Positions 36,223-45,776 of a DNA stretch of 64,000 nucleotides are shown here, piece after piece. Location: assembly GCF_000427785.1 (NCBI RefSeq), contig NZ_ATYR01000022.1, positions 1-64,000 on the forward strand. Reading direction: 5' to 3'. The translations under genes and the position numbers were made by a program. The first letter of the stretch is position 1; the number at the start of each line of letters is the position of its first letter. Below the pieces are notes generated by a model. The model ran no database searches. It was not told the origin of the DNA and saw only the letters and a list, made by a program, of their open reading frames with translations. This DNA is from Massilia alkalitolerans DSM 17462 (GTDB lineage: Bacteria; Pseudomonadota; Gammaproteobacteria; Burkholderiales; Burkholderiaceae_D).

Positions 36223-36492
36223 TCAGGCCGCCAGCGCCTGCCCCACTCCCTGCGGCCTGGTCATCAACTCGCGCAGTTCCCGGATGCTGAACTCGCTCTC
36301 TTCATGCATGCGCAGCAGCAGCGTGGCGCCGATCGGCAGCGTGTTGTGGCGAATCTTGCTGATCACCGGCGGCGCCACTTCGAGCACACGCGACAAGGCT
36401 GCGTCGTTCTTCAGGCGGAGCCTGGCGATGATGGCGTCAAGGAGCCGGTTGGGGTCGTATTCCGCGCCGGGCGGAAGGCGTCTGATGGGCAT
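36223..36492 (-). CDS. Small HTH regulator-like protein
   Basis: 89 residues. The stretch LDAIIARLRLKNDAALSRVLEV-APPVISKIRHN (about 18-50) fits a lambda-repressor-like (XRE) helix-turn-helix with the recognition helix at PPVISKIRHN. No other domain. It is convergent with the GRDP-like gene. Could control that gene or act elsewhere; no operator can be named. Confidence 0.65.
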   Translation of the reverse strand: MPIRRLPPGAEYDPNRLLDAIIARLRLKNDAALSRVLEVAPPVISKIRHNTLPIGATLLLRMHEESEFSIRELRELMTRPQGVGQALAA

Positions 36493-36753
36493 GGTTTCTT
36501 TCAGGATTGTTAAATATTTGTCACTTTGCGTGATCTATCGCGAATTCTTTGCACACACGTCCGATATGGCATCGTTTGTATGGCATTTTTCGCCTGGGGA
36601 GAAATGATACACATTAGGAAAGCCATTTGCACAAGGGTGCTGCCCTTGTTGAAGGCATCCTCGGGTGGCAAGCGCGTGCGCGTGCCTCCGGCCAGGCCGG
36701 AAGCGTCGGTGGACAGGGAGATTGCCGCCCCAGACGCAGGGCGGCGGAAGGAT

Positions 36754-36984
36754 TTACTTCTTCTTGCCGGGGGCGGCCTTCCCGGCCAGGCCGCTGGCCT
36801 GGTACAGGGTTCTGGCGTCGGCGTGCGCACGCTCGACGGTGCGCATCTCGGGCTTGTCGTCGTGGGCGACGAAAAATTCCTTGTCCTGCGCGTTGACGAC
36901 GATCTTGATCGCGGCGGCGTCCGCGATCCCGTATTTTTCGACGATCAGGGTGGTTACTTCGTCGAGGTATTCTTCATAGGTCAT
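36754..36984 (-). CDS. Small acidic/lysine-tail protein of unknown function
   Basis: 76 residues, starting MTYEEYLDEVTTLIVEKYGI and ending KAAPGKKK. Likely soluble with mixed helices. Its start overlaps the stop of the SDR gene by four bases, so it is co-translated with it. The 261-base gap behind it contains a CCGCCC/GGGCGG hairpin (36726-36745) without a clear T tract. Confidence 0.65.
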   Translation of the reverse strand: MTYEEYLDEVTTLIVEKYGIADAAAIKIVVNAQDKEFFVAHDDKPEMRTVERAHADARTLYQASGLAGKAAPGKKK

Positions 36985-37901
36985 GCTGGTTCTCCTTGGG
37001 TGCCCGATTGTACGGGAGCCGCGGCAAGTTGCGCCAGCGCCGCCGGCACGTCCGGATGGCGCAGCCGCACGCGCAGCTCGCGCTTCAGGCGCGTATTGTC
37101 CAGGCGGCGCGATTCGGACATGAAGGAGAGCAGCGTTGGCGTGACCGCCGCCTGCAGCTCGGCGCGCGGCAGGCGCGGCGGACGCGCCAGGCCAAAGGCA
37201 TCGGCCACGGCGTCGAAATACTCGCCCATCTTCATGCGCGTGTCGTCCACCGCGTGCACCACCCGGCCCGCGCCGCGCGCGCGAAACAGCGCAAGCAGGA
37301 CGATGCGCGCCAGGTCGTCGGCATGGATGTGGTTGGTGTACACGTCGTCTTCCGGCCGCAGGGCCGGGGTGCCCTGCTCCAGCCGCTTGAGCGGGAGCCG
37401 ACCGGCGGCATAGATGCCGGGCACGCGCAGGATGGACAGCTGCGTGCCGCCCGCCAGCGCCCAGGCGCGCAGCACCCGCTCGGCATCGACGCGCCGCTGC
37501 GCACGGGCATTGCGCGGCGCCACCGGACGCGTCTCGTGCACCAGCTCGCCGCCGCAGTCGCCATATACGCCGCTGGTGCTCACATACACCAGGCGCGCCG
37601 CCTTGCCCAGCGCCGCCACCAGGTGGCGGGTGCGGCGGTCCAAGGCGCCCTCGGGCTGGGGTGGCGCCAGATGCACGACCCGGTCGGCCAGTCCGCGCAG
37701 GCGGCCCAGGGTATGGGGCTGGTCCAGGTCGGCGACGATGGGCACCGCGCCCGCGGCCCGCAGTTCGACGCAGCGCTCGCGCTGGCTGGTCAGGGCGAAC
37801 ACCCGGAAGCGCCCGCCGAGCAGGGGCAGCAGGCGCATGCCGACGTCGCCGCAGCCAACGATGAGCAGGCGCGGACGGAGGAAAGCGGAAGGCTGGGTCA
37901 T
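36981..37901 (-). CDS. NAD(P)-dependent epimerase/dehydratase-like SDR
   Basis: 306 residues. The nucleotide-binding LLIVGCGDVGMRLLP sits near 12-26, VYVSTSGVYGDCGGELVHE near 108-126 and HIHADDLARIVLLALF near 205. The extended-SDR form lacks a clean YxxxK, so catalysis is uncertain. Substrate unknown. It is divergent from the ferredoxin reductase gene across 117 bases that include a TAGAAT (37980-37985). Confidence 0.82.
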   Translation of the reverse strand: MTQPSAFLRPRLLIVGCGDVGMRLLPLLGGRFRVFALTSQRERCVELRAAGAVPIVADLDQPHTLGRLRGLADRVVHLAPPQPEGALDRRTRHLVAALGKAARLVYVSTSGVYGDCGGELVHETRPVAPRNARAQRRVDAERVLRAWALAGGTQLSILRVPGIYAAGRLPLKRLEQGTPALRPEDDVYTNHIHADDLARIVLLALFRARGAGRVVHAVDDTRMKMGEYFDAVADAFGLARPPRLPRAELQAAVTPTLLSFMSESRRLDNTRLKRELRVRLRHPDVPAALAQLAAAPVQSGTQGEPA

Positions 37902-38018
37902 GGCGATGGTGCGGATTCGGAAGCCCGTCACTCTAGCACAGCGCCGTCCTGGCGTTTCACGGCCCCGCTGGCCCCGGTGTAGAATACCGGCCATTCACTA
38001 TCGGCACCCAGACCCTGC

Positions 38019-39047
38019 ATGACTTTCCAGATCACCGTCCAGCCCAGCGGCCACCAGTTCACCTGCGAAGCCGACGAAACCGTCCTCTCCGCCGCCATCC
38101 GTGCCGGCATCGGCCTGCCCTATGGCTGCAAGAACGGCGCCTGCGGTTCCTGCAAGGGCAAGGTCCTCGATGGTGAGCTGACCCACAAGCCGCACCAGCA
38201 GCGCGCCCTGAGCGACATCGAAAAGACCCAGGGCATGTCGCTGTTCTGCTGCGCGGTGCCGCAGCAGGACCTGGTCATCGAAGCGCGCGAAGTCGGCGGC
38301 AGCTCGGAGTACCCGGTGCGCAAGATGCCGACCCGTATCGCGGGTATCAAGCGGGCCGCGCCGGACGTCGCCATCGTCACGCTGCAGCTGCCGGCCAACG
38401 AAGCGCTGGCCTACCGCGCCGGCCAATACATCGAATTCCTGCTCAAGGACGGCAAGCGCCGCGCCTACAGCATCGCCTGCGCGCCTTCGTTCAGCGGCCC
38501 GCTCGAGCTGCACATCCGGCACCTGGCAGGCGGCCTGTTCACCGACCACGTGTTCGGCGCCATGAAGGAGCGCGACATCCTGCGCTTCGAAGGCCCGCTC
38601 GGCACCTTCTTCCTGCGCGAAGAATCCGACAAGCCGATCGTGCTGCTGGCTTCCGGCACCGGCTTCGCGCCCGTCAAGGCGCTGGTCGAGCACCTGATGC
38701 ACCTGAAGTCGACGCGTCCCGTGCGCCTGTACTGGGGCGGCCGCCGTCCCCAGGACCTGTACATGGACGAGCTGTGCCGCGCATGGGAAACCACGCTGCC
38801 GGACTTCCAGTACGTCCCGGTGATCTCGGACGCGCTGCCGGAAGACGCCTGGCAGGGCCGCACCGGCTACGTGCACGCGGCCGTGATGCAGGACCTCCCG
38901 GACCTCTCCGGCCACCAGGTCTATGCCTGCGGCGCGCCGATCATGGTGGAATCGGCGCGGCGCGACTACGTGGCGCAGTGCGGACTGCCGGAAGACGAGT
39001 TCTTCGCCGACGCCTTCACCAGCGAGGCGGACCTGGCGCAAGCCTAA
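38019..39047 (+). CDS. Ferredoxin-type reductase, CDP-6-deoxy-delta-3,4-glucoseen reductase-like (AscD family)
   Basis: 342 residues. An N-terminal plant-type [2Fe-2S] domain (CKNGACGSC near 37-45 with a further Cys-Cys near 76) is followed by an FAD-binding FNR domain. The latter has RAYSIACAPS near 148 and the NAD-binding LLASGTGFAPVKALVEH near 209-225. Moves electrons from NAD(P)H to an iron-sulfur acceptor. The AscD label comes from a sugar-deoxygenation enzyme; in Burkholderiales such proteins often serve other oxygenases. Single gene. Confidence 0.9.
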   Translation: MTFQITVQPSGHQFTCEADETVLSAAIRAGIGLPYGCKNGACGSCKGKVLDGELTHKPHQQRALSDIEKTQGMSLFCCAVPQQDLVIEAREVGGSSEYPVRKMPTRIAGIKRAAPDVAIVTLQLPANEALAYRAGQYIEFLLKDGKRRAYSIACAPSFSGPLELHIRHLAGGLFTDHVFGAMKERDILRFEGPLGTFFLREESDKPIVLLASGTGFAPVKALVEHLMHLKSTRPVRLYWGGRRPQDLYMDELCRAWETTLPDFQYVPVISDALPEDAWQGRTGYVHAAVMQDLPDLSGHQVYACGAPIMVESARRDYVAQCGLPEDEFFADAFTSEADLAQA

Positions 39048-39117
39048 GGCACGGCAGGGCCGCAATTCGGGCACAATGCGAGGCTAACGAGCCCAAGCAT
39101 TGTCCCGAAAGCCCTTC

Positions 39118-40377
39118 ATGTCCCTGCTGTCCCCTTCCAGCGGCCTGGCCGTCCTGCGCAACCGTAATCTCGCCTTCTACCTTTCCAGCCGCTTCCTCGG
39201 CACCCTCGCGGTGCAGATGCAGAGCGTCGCCATCGGCTGGCAGGTCTACCAGATCACCGGCAGCCTGTTCGACCTGGGCCTGATCGGCCTGGCGCAGTTC
39301 GCGCCCTTCCTGGTGCTGATCCTGTGGGCCGGCCACGTGGCCGACCGCCACAACCGCCGCAACATCGTCCTGCTGTGCATGGCCACGCAGCTGCTGTGCA
39401 GCCTGCTCCTGGTGAGCTTCACGGCGAGCGGCAGCACCATCGTCTGGCCGGTGTTCGCGATCCTGGTGCTGTTCGGCTCCGCGCGCGCCTTCATGATGCC
39501 TGCCTCGCAGGCGGTGCTGAAGAACCTGGTGCCCGACCAGGACTTCAGCCAGGCCGTGGCCCTGAGCTCCTCGACCTTCCACGTGGCCGTGATCGCCGGG
39601 CCGGTCATCGGCGGCCTGCTGTACGCCTTCGGTCCGATGACAGTGCACGTGATCTCGGCCAGCCTCTTGAGCATCGCGGTGCTGTGCATGTCGCGCACCC
39701 GTGCGACCCGACAGGCGCGCAGCCAGGGCCCGGTGAGCTGGCATTCGCTGATGGAAGGCCTGCGCTTCGTGTGGTCGCGCCCGATCGTGCTGGGCGCGAT
39801 CTCGCTCGACCTGTTCGCGGTGCTGTTCGGCGGCGCCACCGCCCTGCTGCCCGCCTATGCCCACGACGTGCTGCATGCCGGCCCCACCGCCCTCGGCTGG
39901 CTGCGCAGCGCCCCGGGACTGGGGGCGGCCCTGTGCTCGATCGCGCTGGCGTTCTTCCCGATTACGCGCCGCGTCGGCCTGTGGATGTTCGGCGGTGTCG
40001 CCGTGTTCGGCCTGTCCACGCTGGTGATGGGCTTCACCAGCAGCTTCCCGGTGGCCCTGGGCGCCCTGTTCCTCCTCGGCGCGGGCGACATGGTGAGCGT
40101 CTACATCCGCCACCTCCTGGTGCAGTACGAAACGCCGGACGACATCCGCGGGCGCGTCAGCGCGGTCAACTCGGTGTTCATCGGCGCCTCCAACGAGCTG
40201 GGCGAATTCGAGTCGGGCGTCACCGCCGGCTGGCTCGGCCTGGTGCGCGCGATCCTGCTGGGCGGCGCCGCCACGCTCGCCGTCACTGGCCTGTGGGCGC
40301 TGCTGTTCCCGGTGCTGTCGCGGATGGACCGCTTCCCGCACCATCAGGAAGAAAAAAGCGAAAGGCAGCGCGCATGA
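39118..40377 (+). CDS. MFS transporter, possible exporter
   Basis: 419 residues, 12 TM helices. Signature GHVADRHNRRNIVLL after helix 2. Resembles the EntS/MFS_3 group of exporters. The ATG at 39118 is chosen over a TTG at 39100. Its stop overlaps the start of the response regulator by four bases, so the transporter and two-component genes form one operon. Confidence 0.87.
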   Translation: MSLLSPSSGLAVLRNRNLAFYLSSRFLGTLAVQMQSVAIGWQVYQITGSLFDLGLIGLAQFAPFLVLILWAGHVADRHNRRNIVLLCMATQLLCSLLLVSFTASGSTIVWPVFAILVLFGSARAFMMPASQAVLKNLVPDQDFSQAVALSSSTFHVAVIAGPVIGGLLYAFGPMTVHVISASLLSIAVLCMSRTRATRQARSQGPVSWHSLMEGLRFVWSRPIVLGAISLDLFAVLFGGATALLPAYAHDVLHAGPTALGWLRSAPGLGAALCSIALAFFPITRRVGLWMFGGVAVFGLSTLVMGFTSSFPVALGALFLLGAGDMVSVYIRHLLVQYETPDDIRGRVSAVNSVFIGASNELGEFESGVTAGWLGLVRAILLGGAATLAVTGLWALLFPVLSRMDRFPHHQEEKSERQRA

Positions 40378-41063
40378 AGCGCGAGGTGCTGAGCGTGCTG
40401 GTGGTCGAAGACCACCCGACCATCGCCCGCCAGCTGGTCGATTTCCTCGAGGGCCTGGGGTGGCAGCTTGACCATGCCGGCAGCGGTGCCCTGGCCGTGC
40501 GGCTGGCCACGCAGCACCGCTACGACGTGGTGCTGCTCGACCTCAACCTGCCCGACATGGACGGCCTGCAGGTGTGCCGCGAGATCAAGGCGCATGCCCC
40601 CAGCAACGTGCCGGTCCTGATGCTGACCGCACGCGACGCCTTCGAGGACAAGGCGCAGGGCTTCCGCGAGGGCGCCGACGACTACCTGGCCAAGCCGTTC
40701 GACCTGCGCGAGGTGGCCCTGCGCTGCGAAGCGCTGGCGCGCCGCGGGACGCTGCACCAGCAGCACGAGATGCGGGTCGGCCCATTGACCCTGCTGGTGC
40801 GGGAAAAGCGCGCGCTCTACGACGGCCGGCCCCTGGTCCTGACCCAGGCCGGCTTCAGCATCCTGCAGCTGCTGTGCAGGGAGCATCCGCATCCGGTCTC
40901 GCGCTCGGCCCTGGTCCAGCACCTGTGGGGCGCGAATCCGCCCGACAGCGATGCGCTCAAGTCGCACATCTACACCTTGCGCAAGACGCTGGAAGGGGCC
41001 TCCGGGCGCAGGCTGCTCGCCACCATCCTGCAGCTCGGCTACCGGCTCGACCTGGAGGCCTAG
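40374..41063 (+). CDS. OmpR-family response regulator
   Basis: 229 residues: receiver domain (Glu12-Asp13, phospho-acceptor Asp56 in LLDLNLPDMDG, Lys near 105) and a C-terminal winged helix (LTQAGFSILQLLCREHP near 160, ALKSHIYTLRKTLEG near 201). It lies between the MFS gene (4-base overlap) and its kinase (4 bases on). It likely controls its own operon. Confidence 0.93.
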   Translation: MKREVLSVLVVEDHPTIARQLVDFLEGLGWQLDHAGSGALAVRLATQHRYDVVLLDLNLPDMDGLQVCREIKAHAPSNVPVLMLTARDAFEDKAQGFREGADDYLAKPFDLREVALRCEALARRGTLHQQHEMRVGPLTLLVREKRALYDGRPLVLTQAGFSILQLLCREHPHPVSRSALVQHLWGANPPDSDALKSHIYTLRKTLEGASGRRLLATILQLGYRLDLEA

Positions 41064-41067
41064 AACG

Positions 41068-42294
41068 ATGCCCAGGTCGATCCGCCGCAGCCTGTTCGCC
41101 GCCCTGGCGGGCTTCACCGTCCTGATCTGCCTGTGCTACACGGGGCTGGCGGTGGTGATCGCCTACGTCACCGAGGACATGCTGGTGGAGCGGCTGCTGG
41201 AGCGCGAAGCGGCCGCCATCGAAGCGCAGGCCGCCCGCCACGGCGGAACGCTCCGCCCCGCCAGCGACCTGGTCACTGTCCACACCAGCCGCGCTACGCT
41301 GCCGTCCGTGGTGCGCGCAGCAAGCGCGCCCGGCGACCTGCGCGCCGAGGTGTTCACGCGCACCGGCCAGCATTACCACCTGATGGTACGCGAGCTGCCC
41401 GACGGGTCCGGCGGCGCCAGGCGCATCTACCTGCTGGCCGACGTCGCTCCCGTGCTGGTGGTGTCGAAGGTGGTGCAGGACGTGGGCGGGGTGCTGATCT
41501 TCGTTGCCGCGGCGCTGATCGCGCTGGCCCTGCTGCTGGCCTGGCTGCTGGCGCGGCGACTGGTACAGCCGCTGCAGATACTGGCGCACGAGGCGCAGGC
41601 CCTGCGTCCCGGCGGCACGGCGGGCTTCAGCGCGCGCGGACGGGCGGACGAGATCGGCATCCTCGCGGAGCGCCTGGAGACCAGTTTCAGCGCGCTGCAG
41701 GCGGCCCTGCGCCGCGAGCACGATTTCACGCGCGACGTCGGGCATGAGCTGCGCACGCCCCTCACCGTCATGAACAACACCCTGGCCTTGGCGGCCACGA
41801 GGCCGCTGGGCCGCGAGGAGCTCGGGCAGCTGCAGGCCGGCGTGGACGAACTGCGCGCTACCATCGACGTGCTGTTCGCGCTGGCGCGGGCCGAACACGT
41901 GGGGCTGGAGGCCTTCGACCTGCGCGCCTGCATCGAGGCGGCGCTGCTGCGCATTCCCGGAACCACCGCCTGGGACGACCAGCGCCTGGCGCTCACGCTG
42001 CCGGAACGGCTGCAGGTCGTGGGCAACCCGCACCTCGCCCAGCTGCTCGTCACGAATTGCGTAGGCAATGCCCTGTTCCATGGCGGGCCGCATACCCGGC
42101 TTGCCATCGGCTACGACGACGGGCGGCTGCTCATCGCCAATACCGTGGATGCGGCGCACGCCGGCCGGGTACAGGGTTTCGCGCACGGGCAGAACCTGCT
42201 GGCGCGGGTGGCCCAGAGCATGGGCTGGGAGATCGCGTTCCAGCCGGGCGCAGCGAGCTACCGGGTCGAGATCGTCCTGCCGCCGGTGCGCTGA
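41068..42294 (+). CDS. Sensor histidine kinase, partner of the upstream regulator
   Basis: 408 residues. TM1 at about 10-33, a short periplasmic sensor (about 35-135), TM2 at about 138-162 and HAMP at about 163-215. HisKA has His226 in DVGHELRTPL. The ATPase end has an N-box (NCVGNALFHGG) but its G1 region reads LLIANTVDAA where DxGxG is expected. Either the kinase is divergent or it works mainly as a phosphatase. The ligand is unknown. Confidence 0.88.
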   Translation: MPRSIRRSLFAALAGFTVLICLCYTGLAVVIAYVTEDMLVERLLEREAAAIEAQAARHGGTLRPASDLVTVHTSRATLPSVVRAASAPGDLRAEVFTRTGQHYHLMVRELPDGSGGARRIYLLADVAPVLVVSKVVQDVGGVLIFVAAALIALALLLAWLLARRLVQPLQILAHEAQALRPGGTAGFSARGRADEIGILAERLETSFSALQAALRREHDFTRDVGHELRTPLTVMNNTLALAATRPLGREELGQLQAGVDELRATIDVLFALARAEHVGLEAFDLRACIEAALLRIPGTTAWDDQRLALTLPERLQVVGNPHLAQLLVTNCVGNALFHGGPHTRLAIGYDDGRLLIANTVDAAHAGRVQGFAHGQNLLARVAQSMGWEIAFQPGAASYRVEIVLPPVR

Positions 42295-42370
42295 AAAAGG
42301 CAGCGGATTTCACCGCGATTTCACCGCCTCCCCCTTAGGCTGGGTGCTCCATTCACTCGGGGAGCATCCA

Positions 42371-43249
42371 ATGAAAAAAATCCTGATCGCCCTGCTGGTC
42401 CTGTCCAGCATCTGCAGCAGCGCCTTCGCCCAGAGGAGCACGCTAGTGTACAAGGACGAAAAACGCCGCTACATCGTCTATACGCCCCCCTCCTACCACG
42501 CCGACCCACAGCAGTCCTACCCGGTCGTGTTCAACTTCCACGGCAGCGGCATGACGATGGCCGAGCAGATGCTCTACACCGGCATGAACCGGGCCGCCGA
42601 CCGCCACCGCTTCATCGTGGTCTACCCGCTTGGCATCAAGCACGACTGGAACGTCGGCTTCGACATGCCCTACCTGGGCGGCAGCGACGATGTCGGCTTC
42701 ACCGAGGCCCTGCTCGAGAAACTCAAGAAGGACTACCGTGTCGACACGTCGCGGGTGTATGCGACCGGACTGTCGCGCGGCGGCTTCTTTGCCCTGCGCC
42801 TGGCGGCCGAGCTGCCGCATGTATTCGCCGCGGTGGCCTCGGTGGGCGGACCGATGCCGGAACCGGTGGTCCAGCACCACACCAGGACGGGCAAGCTCGG
42901 CGTGATGCTGATCCACGGCACGGCCGACGGGGTCGTGGCCTACGACGGCAAGGCGAGCGGCTACCTGTCGGCCATGGACAGCCATCGTTACTGGATCAGG
43001 CGCAACGGACTCGAGGGCGCCCCCGAACAGCTGCGCAGCTTCAATGGCGACGCCAGCGACGGGACCGAGGTCGGCTACCGCGAACAGGGCAGCGCGGACG
43101 TCCGCGTGGCCCTGGTGACGGTGAAGGACGGCGGCCATACCTGGCCCGGCGCCGATGCCTTCAATGTTGGTTTGCCGATCGGCAAGACCACGCGCGATGT
43201 CGATGCGAACGAGCTCATCTGGCAATTCTTCACGAAGCACCGCCGCTGA
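42371..43249 (+). CDS. Secreted esterase, LpqC/polyhydroxybutyrate depolymerase-like
   Basis: 292 residues with a signal peptide (MKKILIALLVLSSICSSAFA). Alpha/beta-hydrolase with the oxyanion region FNFHGSGMT and the nucleophile Ser in YATGLSRGGFFA near 130-141. Asp is in HGTADGVVAYDG and His in GGHTWPG. It acts on ester bonds of polyesters or small esters in the periplasm or outside. The gene follows the two-component operon, with 76 bases between. Confidence 0.87.
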   Translation: MKKILIALLVLSSICSSAFAQRSTLVYKDEKRRYIVYTPPSYHADPQQSYPVVFNFHGSGMTMAEQMLYTGMNRAADRHRFIVVYPLGIKHDWNVGFDMPYLGGSDDVGFTEALLEKLKKDYRVDTSRVYATGLSRGGFFALRLAAELPHVFAAVASVGGPMPEPVVQHHTRTGKLGVMLIHGTADGVVAYDGKASGYLSAMDSHRYWIRRNGLEGAPEQLRSFNGDASDGTEVGYREQGSADVRVALVTVKDGGHTWPGADAFNVGLPIGKTTRDVDANELIWQFFTKHRR

Positions 43250-43364
43250 GTCCTGGATATGGTCGGCCTTGCAACTTGCCGTACCGGCCCCACCTGTCGT
43301 ACAGGACGCGGCCAACATGGACGCCAATGTAAGATGTAATCGTTATGACAATAGGAGCGAACGT

Positions 43365-43739
43365 ATGCAAATCAACGTCAATACCGACCGTACCATCAGC
43401 AAAAGCCCGGGTCTGGAAGAACACGTGCAAACCATCGTGAACGGCGCCATCGGCCGTTTCAGCGATCACCTCACCAGTGTCGAGGTTCACCTGAGCAATG
43501 AAAATCGCGAAAAACATGCCGACGGCGGAAATTCCTGCATGATGGAAGCGCGCGTACGCGGATACCAGCCGGTCGTCGTCCATGAGCACGCCGAAGAATT
43601 GCATCTGTCGATCAAGAATGCCGGCAGCAAGCTGGCGCGCGCCCTCGACAGCGCCCTGGGCCGCCTGCAGGACAAGAACAAGCATACGTCCCCGGTGATC
43701 GACGATCCGCTGGCGGACAAGCACCTGACCGACTCCTGA
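43365..43739 (+). CDS. HPF/RaiA-family ribosome hibernation factor
   Basis: 124 residues: S30AE domain (MQINVNTDRTISKSPGLEEHV start, RFSDHLTSVEVHLSNEN near 32-48, KLARALDSALGRLQD near 89). No C-terminal HPF-long extension, so a short form that binds the 30S decoding site in stress. AGGAG (43353-43357) is seven bases before the start. Terminator directly downstream. Confidence 0.88.
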   Translation: MQINVNTDRTISKSPGLEEHVQTIVNGAIGRFSDHLTSVEVHLSNENREKHADGGNSCMMEARVRGYQPVVVHEHAEELHLSIKNAGSKLARALDSALGRLQDKNKHTSPVIDDPLADKHLTDS

Positions 43740-43749
43740 GCGCACTGCA

Positions 43750-43779
43750 CGTACGCCCTGCTCCTGGGCGTGCGTTTTT
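43750..43779 (+). terminator. Terminator of the HPF/RaiA gene
   Basis: TACGCCC (43752-43758) and GGGCGTG (43767-43773) with a short loop and a TTTTT run. It lies just before the stop of the convergent cobalamin-binding protein gene. Confidence 0.7.
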
Positions 43780-43781
43780 AT

Positions 43782-44588
43782 TCAGGTAACACCTTCCAGC
43801 ATTGCCCGTACTTCACGCAAGTAGCGCAGGCCGGCCAGCGCGCGGCTGCCGTACCACGACATCATTTCCCCATCGACCAGGAACACCGGGATGCCGAGCT
43901 GTTTCTCGAGCGCGTCCGCATGCGCCTCGGTAAAGCGGTAGGGCTCGGTGGACAGCAGCACGGCGTCGAGCCCGTCCACCAGCTGCGCCGACCACTCGAA
44001 GCGCGGGTAGCGCGCCTCCCCCAGTTCCGGTACCTTCCAGCCCAGCTCGGCCAGCATGGCGGCGATATACGTGTCGTTCGACACGCTCATCCACGGATCC
44101 TGCCAGATGCAGTACAGCACGGTACGCGCCGGCGCCGGCGGCAGTGCACGCAAGGCCGCGTATTCCTGCTCGAAGGCGGCGCACCAGCGCTCCGCTGCCA
44201 CTTGCGCGCCGAAGATGCCGCCCATCAGGCGCGCCAGCGCCAGGTTGTCGCCCGGGACCACCGGATGGGTGACGACGATGTGCGGCACGAACTTCGCCAG
44301 TTCCTCCACCGTCGGCTTTTCGTTTTCGTCGATGTTGACCACCAGGTGGGTCGGCGCCAGCTTGCGGATCTTCTCGACGTTCACGTCCTTGGTGCCGCCG
44401 ACCTTCGGAATCGCCTCCACCGCCTCGCGCGGATGGATGCAGAAGCCGGTACGGCCGACCAGTTGCCCTGCCAGGCCGAGCTCGCACAGGAGTTCGGTAA
44501 TCGAAGGCACCAGCGACACGATGCGGGCCCCGGGTGCGGGACGGTGTTGGTGGCCAAGCGCGTCGACCAGGTGGGCAGGATGTGTCAT
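43782..44588 (-). CDS. Cobalamin-binding protein (BtuF-like)
   Basis: 268 residues of the periplasmic-binding-protein type for vitamin B12 or siderophores: SLVPSITELLCELGLAGQLVGRT near 24-46, PTHLVVNIDENEKPTVEELAKF, and FLVDGEMMSWYGSRAL near 236. No signal peptide is visible, which is odd for a BtuF and common in a cytoplasmic sub-group. An alternative start lies at 44597. No btuCD genes are adjacent. Confidence 0.82.
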   Translation of the reverse strand: MTHPAHLVDALGHQHRPAPGARIVSLVPSITELLCELGLAGQLVGRTGFCIHPREAVEAIPKVGGTKDVNVEKIRKLAPTHLVVNIDENEKPTVEELAKFVPHIVVTHPVVPGDNLALARLMGGIFGAQVAAERWCAAFEQEYAALRALPPAPARTVLYCIWQDPWMSVSNDTYIAAMLAELGWKVPELGEARYPRFEWSAQLVDGLDAVLLSTEPYRFTEAHADALEKQLGIPVFLVDGEMMSWYGSRALAGLRYLREVRAMLEGVT

Positions 44589-44711
44589 GGCCGCCATTTG
44601 ACCACTGTTGTTTCTGGAACGCCAGCCCGCGCGCAGGAGTTGCAATGAGTTATCATGCCGTAAGGTAATGACATCAACATCCAGTTTCTTTTTTCCCGCT
44701 CGAGCAAGCTT

Positions 44712-45677
44712 TTGGATCCGATCGGCACCTTCGGTGCTTCCCCCTATACCACGCGCGACCTGCAGCTGTTCCGCGACGCCGACGATCCGGTCGTCTCGGC
44801 AGCGCTCGCCCCCTGCGCGGTGATCCGGGTGGCGGCCGGCCGCCGGGTCGAGGACGGACTGCGCGCCCGCCTGTACATCGTGTTGTCGGGCATGCTGGAG
44901 GTGGCGCCGGACGCCCATAGCGGCAGCGAGGACAGCGGCACCACGCGCGTGCTGCCGGGCGAAAGCGTGGGCGAGCAGGCCGTGCTGGACGACGCCGTCA
45001 ACCTGGCCGCGATGACCGCACTGGAAGACTGCGAGCTGCTGGTCATCGAGCCGGAACTGGTGTGGCAGCTGATCGACCGTTCGAACGTGCTCGCGCGCAA
45101 CCTGCTGCGCCTGCTGTCCTTCCGCGTGCGGGCGGCCAACGCCCAGCTCAAGCGGCGCCAGAAACTGGGCGAGTTCTACCGCCAGCTCTCGCTCAACGAC
45201 GGCCTGACCGGCCTGTACAACCGCGCCTGGCTGGGCGAGATGCTGCCCAAGCTGGCGATGCGCGCGCGCCAGGACGGCAGCCCGCTGTCGGTCATCATGA
45301 TCGACCTCGACCACTTCAAGCGCTTCAACGACACCCACGGCCACCTGGCGGGCGACGCCGCCTTGTCGAGCGCCGCCGGCGTGATCCGCGAATCGCTGCG
45401 ACCTTCGGACTTCGCGGTGCGCTATGGCGGCGAGGAACTGATGGCGGTATTGCCAGACACCCCGACCGCCCTGGCCGAGATGGTGGCCGAACGCCTGGCC
45501 GAGCGCCTGCGCACGACCCTGGTCTTCCCCGACATGCGCCTGCCGCTGCCCCACGTCACCGGCTCGTTCGGCGTGGCCAGCCTGGCGCCGGGCGGCGACG
45601 AGCAGGACCTGATGGCGGCGGCCGACGCTGCCTTGTATCGTGCCAAACAGGCAGGCCGCGACCGCGTCAGCATCTAG
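44712..45677 (+). CDS. Diguanylate cyclase with cyclic-nucleotide-binding-like sensor
   Basis: 321 residues, TTG start (no ATG or GTG in frame after the last stop). N-terminal cNMP-binding-like domain (about 15-140, LPGESVGEQAVLDD near 82). The GGDEF domain (about 160-321) has RYGGEELMAVL near 237; GGEEL is an active-site variant. The inhibitory I-site RPSD lies five residues before it, so feedback by c-di-GMP is likely. Makes c-di-GMP, probably in response to a nucleotide or other ligand. The cNMP pocket is degenerate, so the ligand is uncertain. Confidence 0.9.
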   Translation: MDPIGTFGASPYTTRDLQLFRDADDPVVSAALAPCAVIRVAAGRRVEDGLRARLYIVLSGMLEVAPDAHSGSEDSGTTRVLPGESVGEQAVLDDAVNLAAMTALEDCELLVIEPELVWQLIDRSNVLARNLLRLLSFRVRAANAQLKRRQKLGEFYRQLSLNDGLTGLYNRAWLGEMLPKLAMRARQDGSPLSVIMIDLDHFKRFNDTHGHLAGDAALSSAAGVIRESLRPSDFAVRYGGEELMAVLPDTPTALAEMVAERLAERLRTTLVFPDMRLPLPHVTGSFGVASLAPGGDEQDLMAAADAALYRAKQAGRDRVSI

Positions 45678-45776
45678 TCACGCTTCCAGTCCTTTGGCTG
45701 ACGCCGCGCCGATTCTGTGCCACCATGGCGCCTGCCCGCCCCCGACGGCGACACAAGAACAATACCTGAGCAATAC

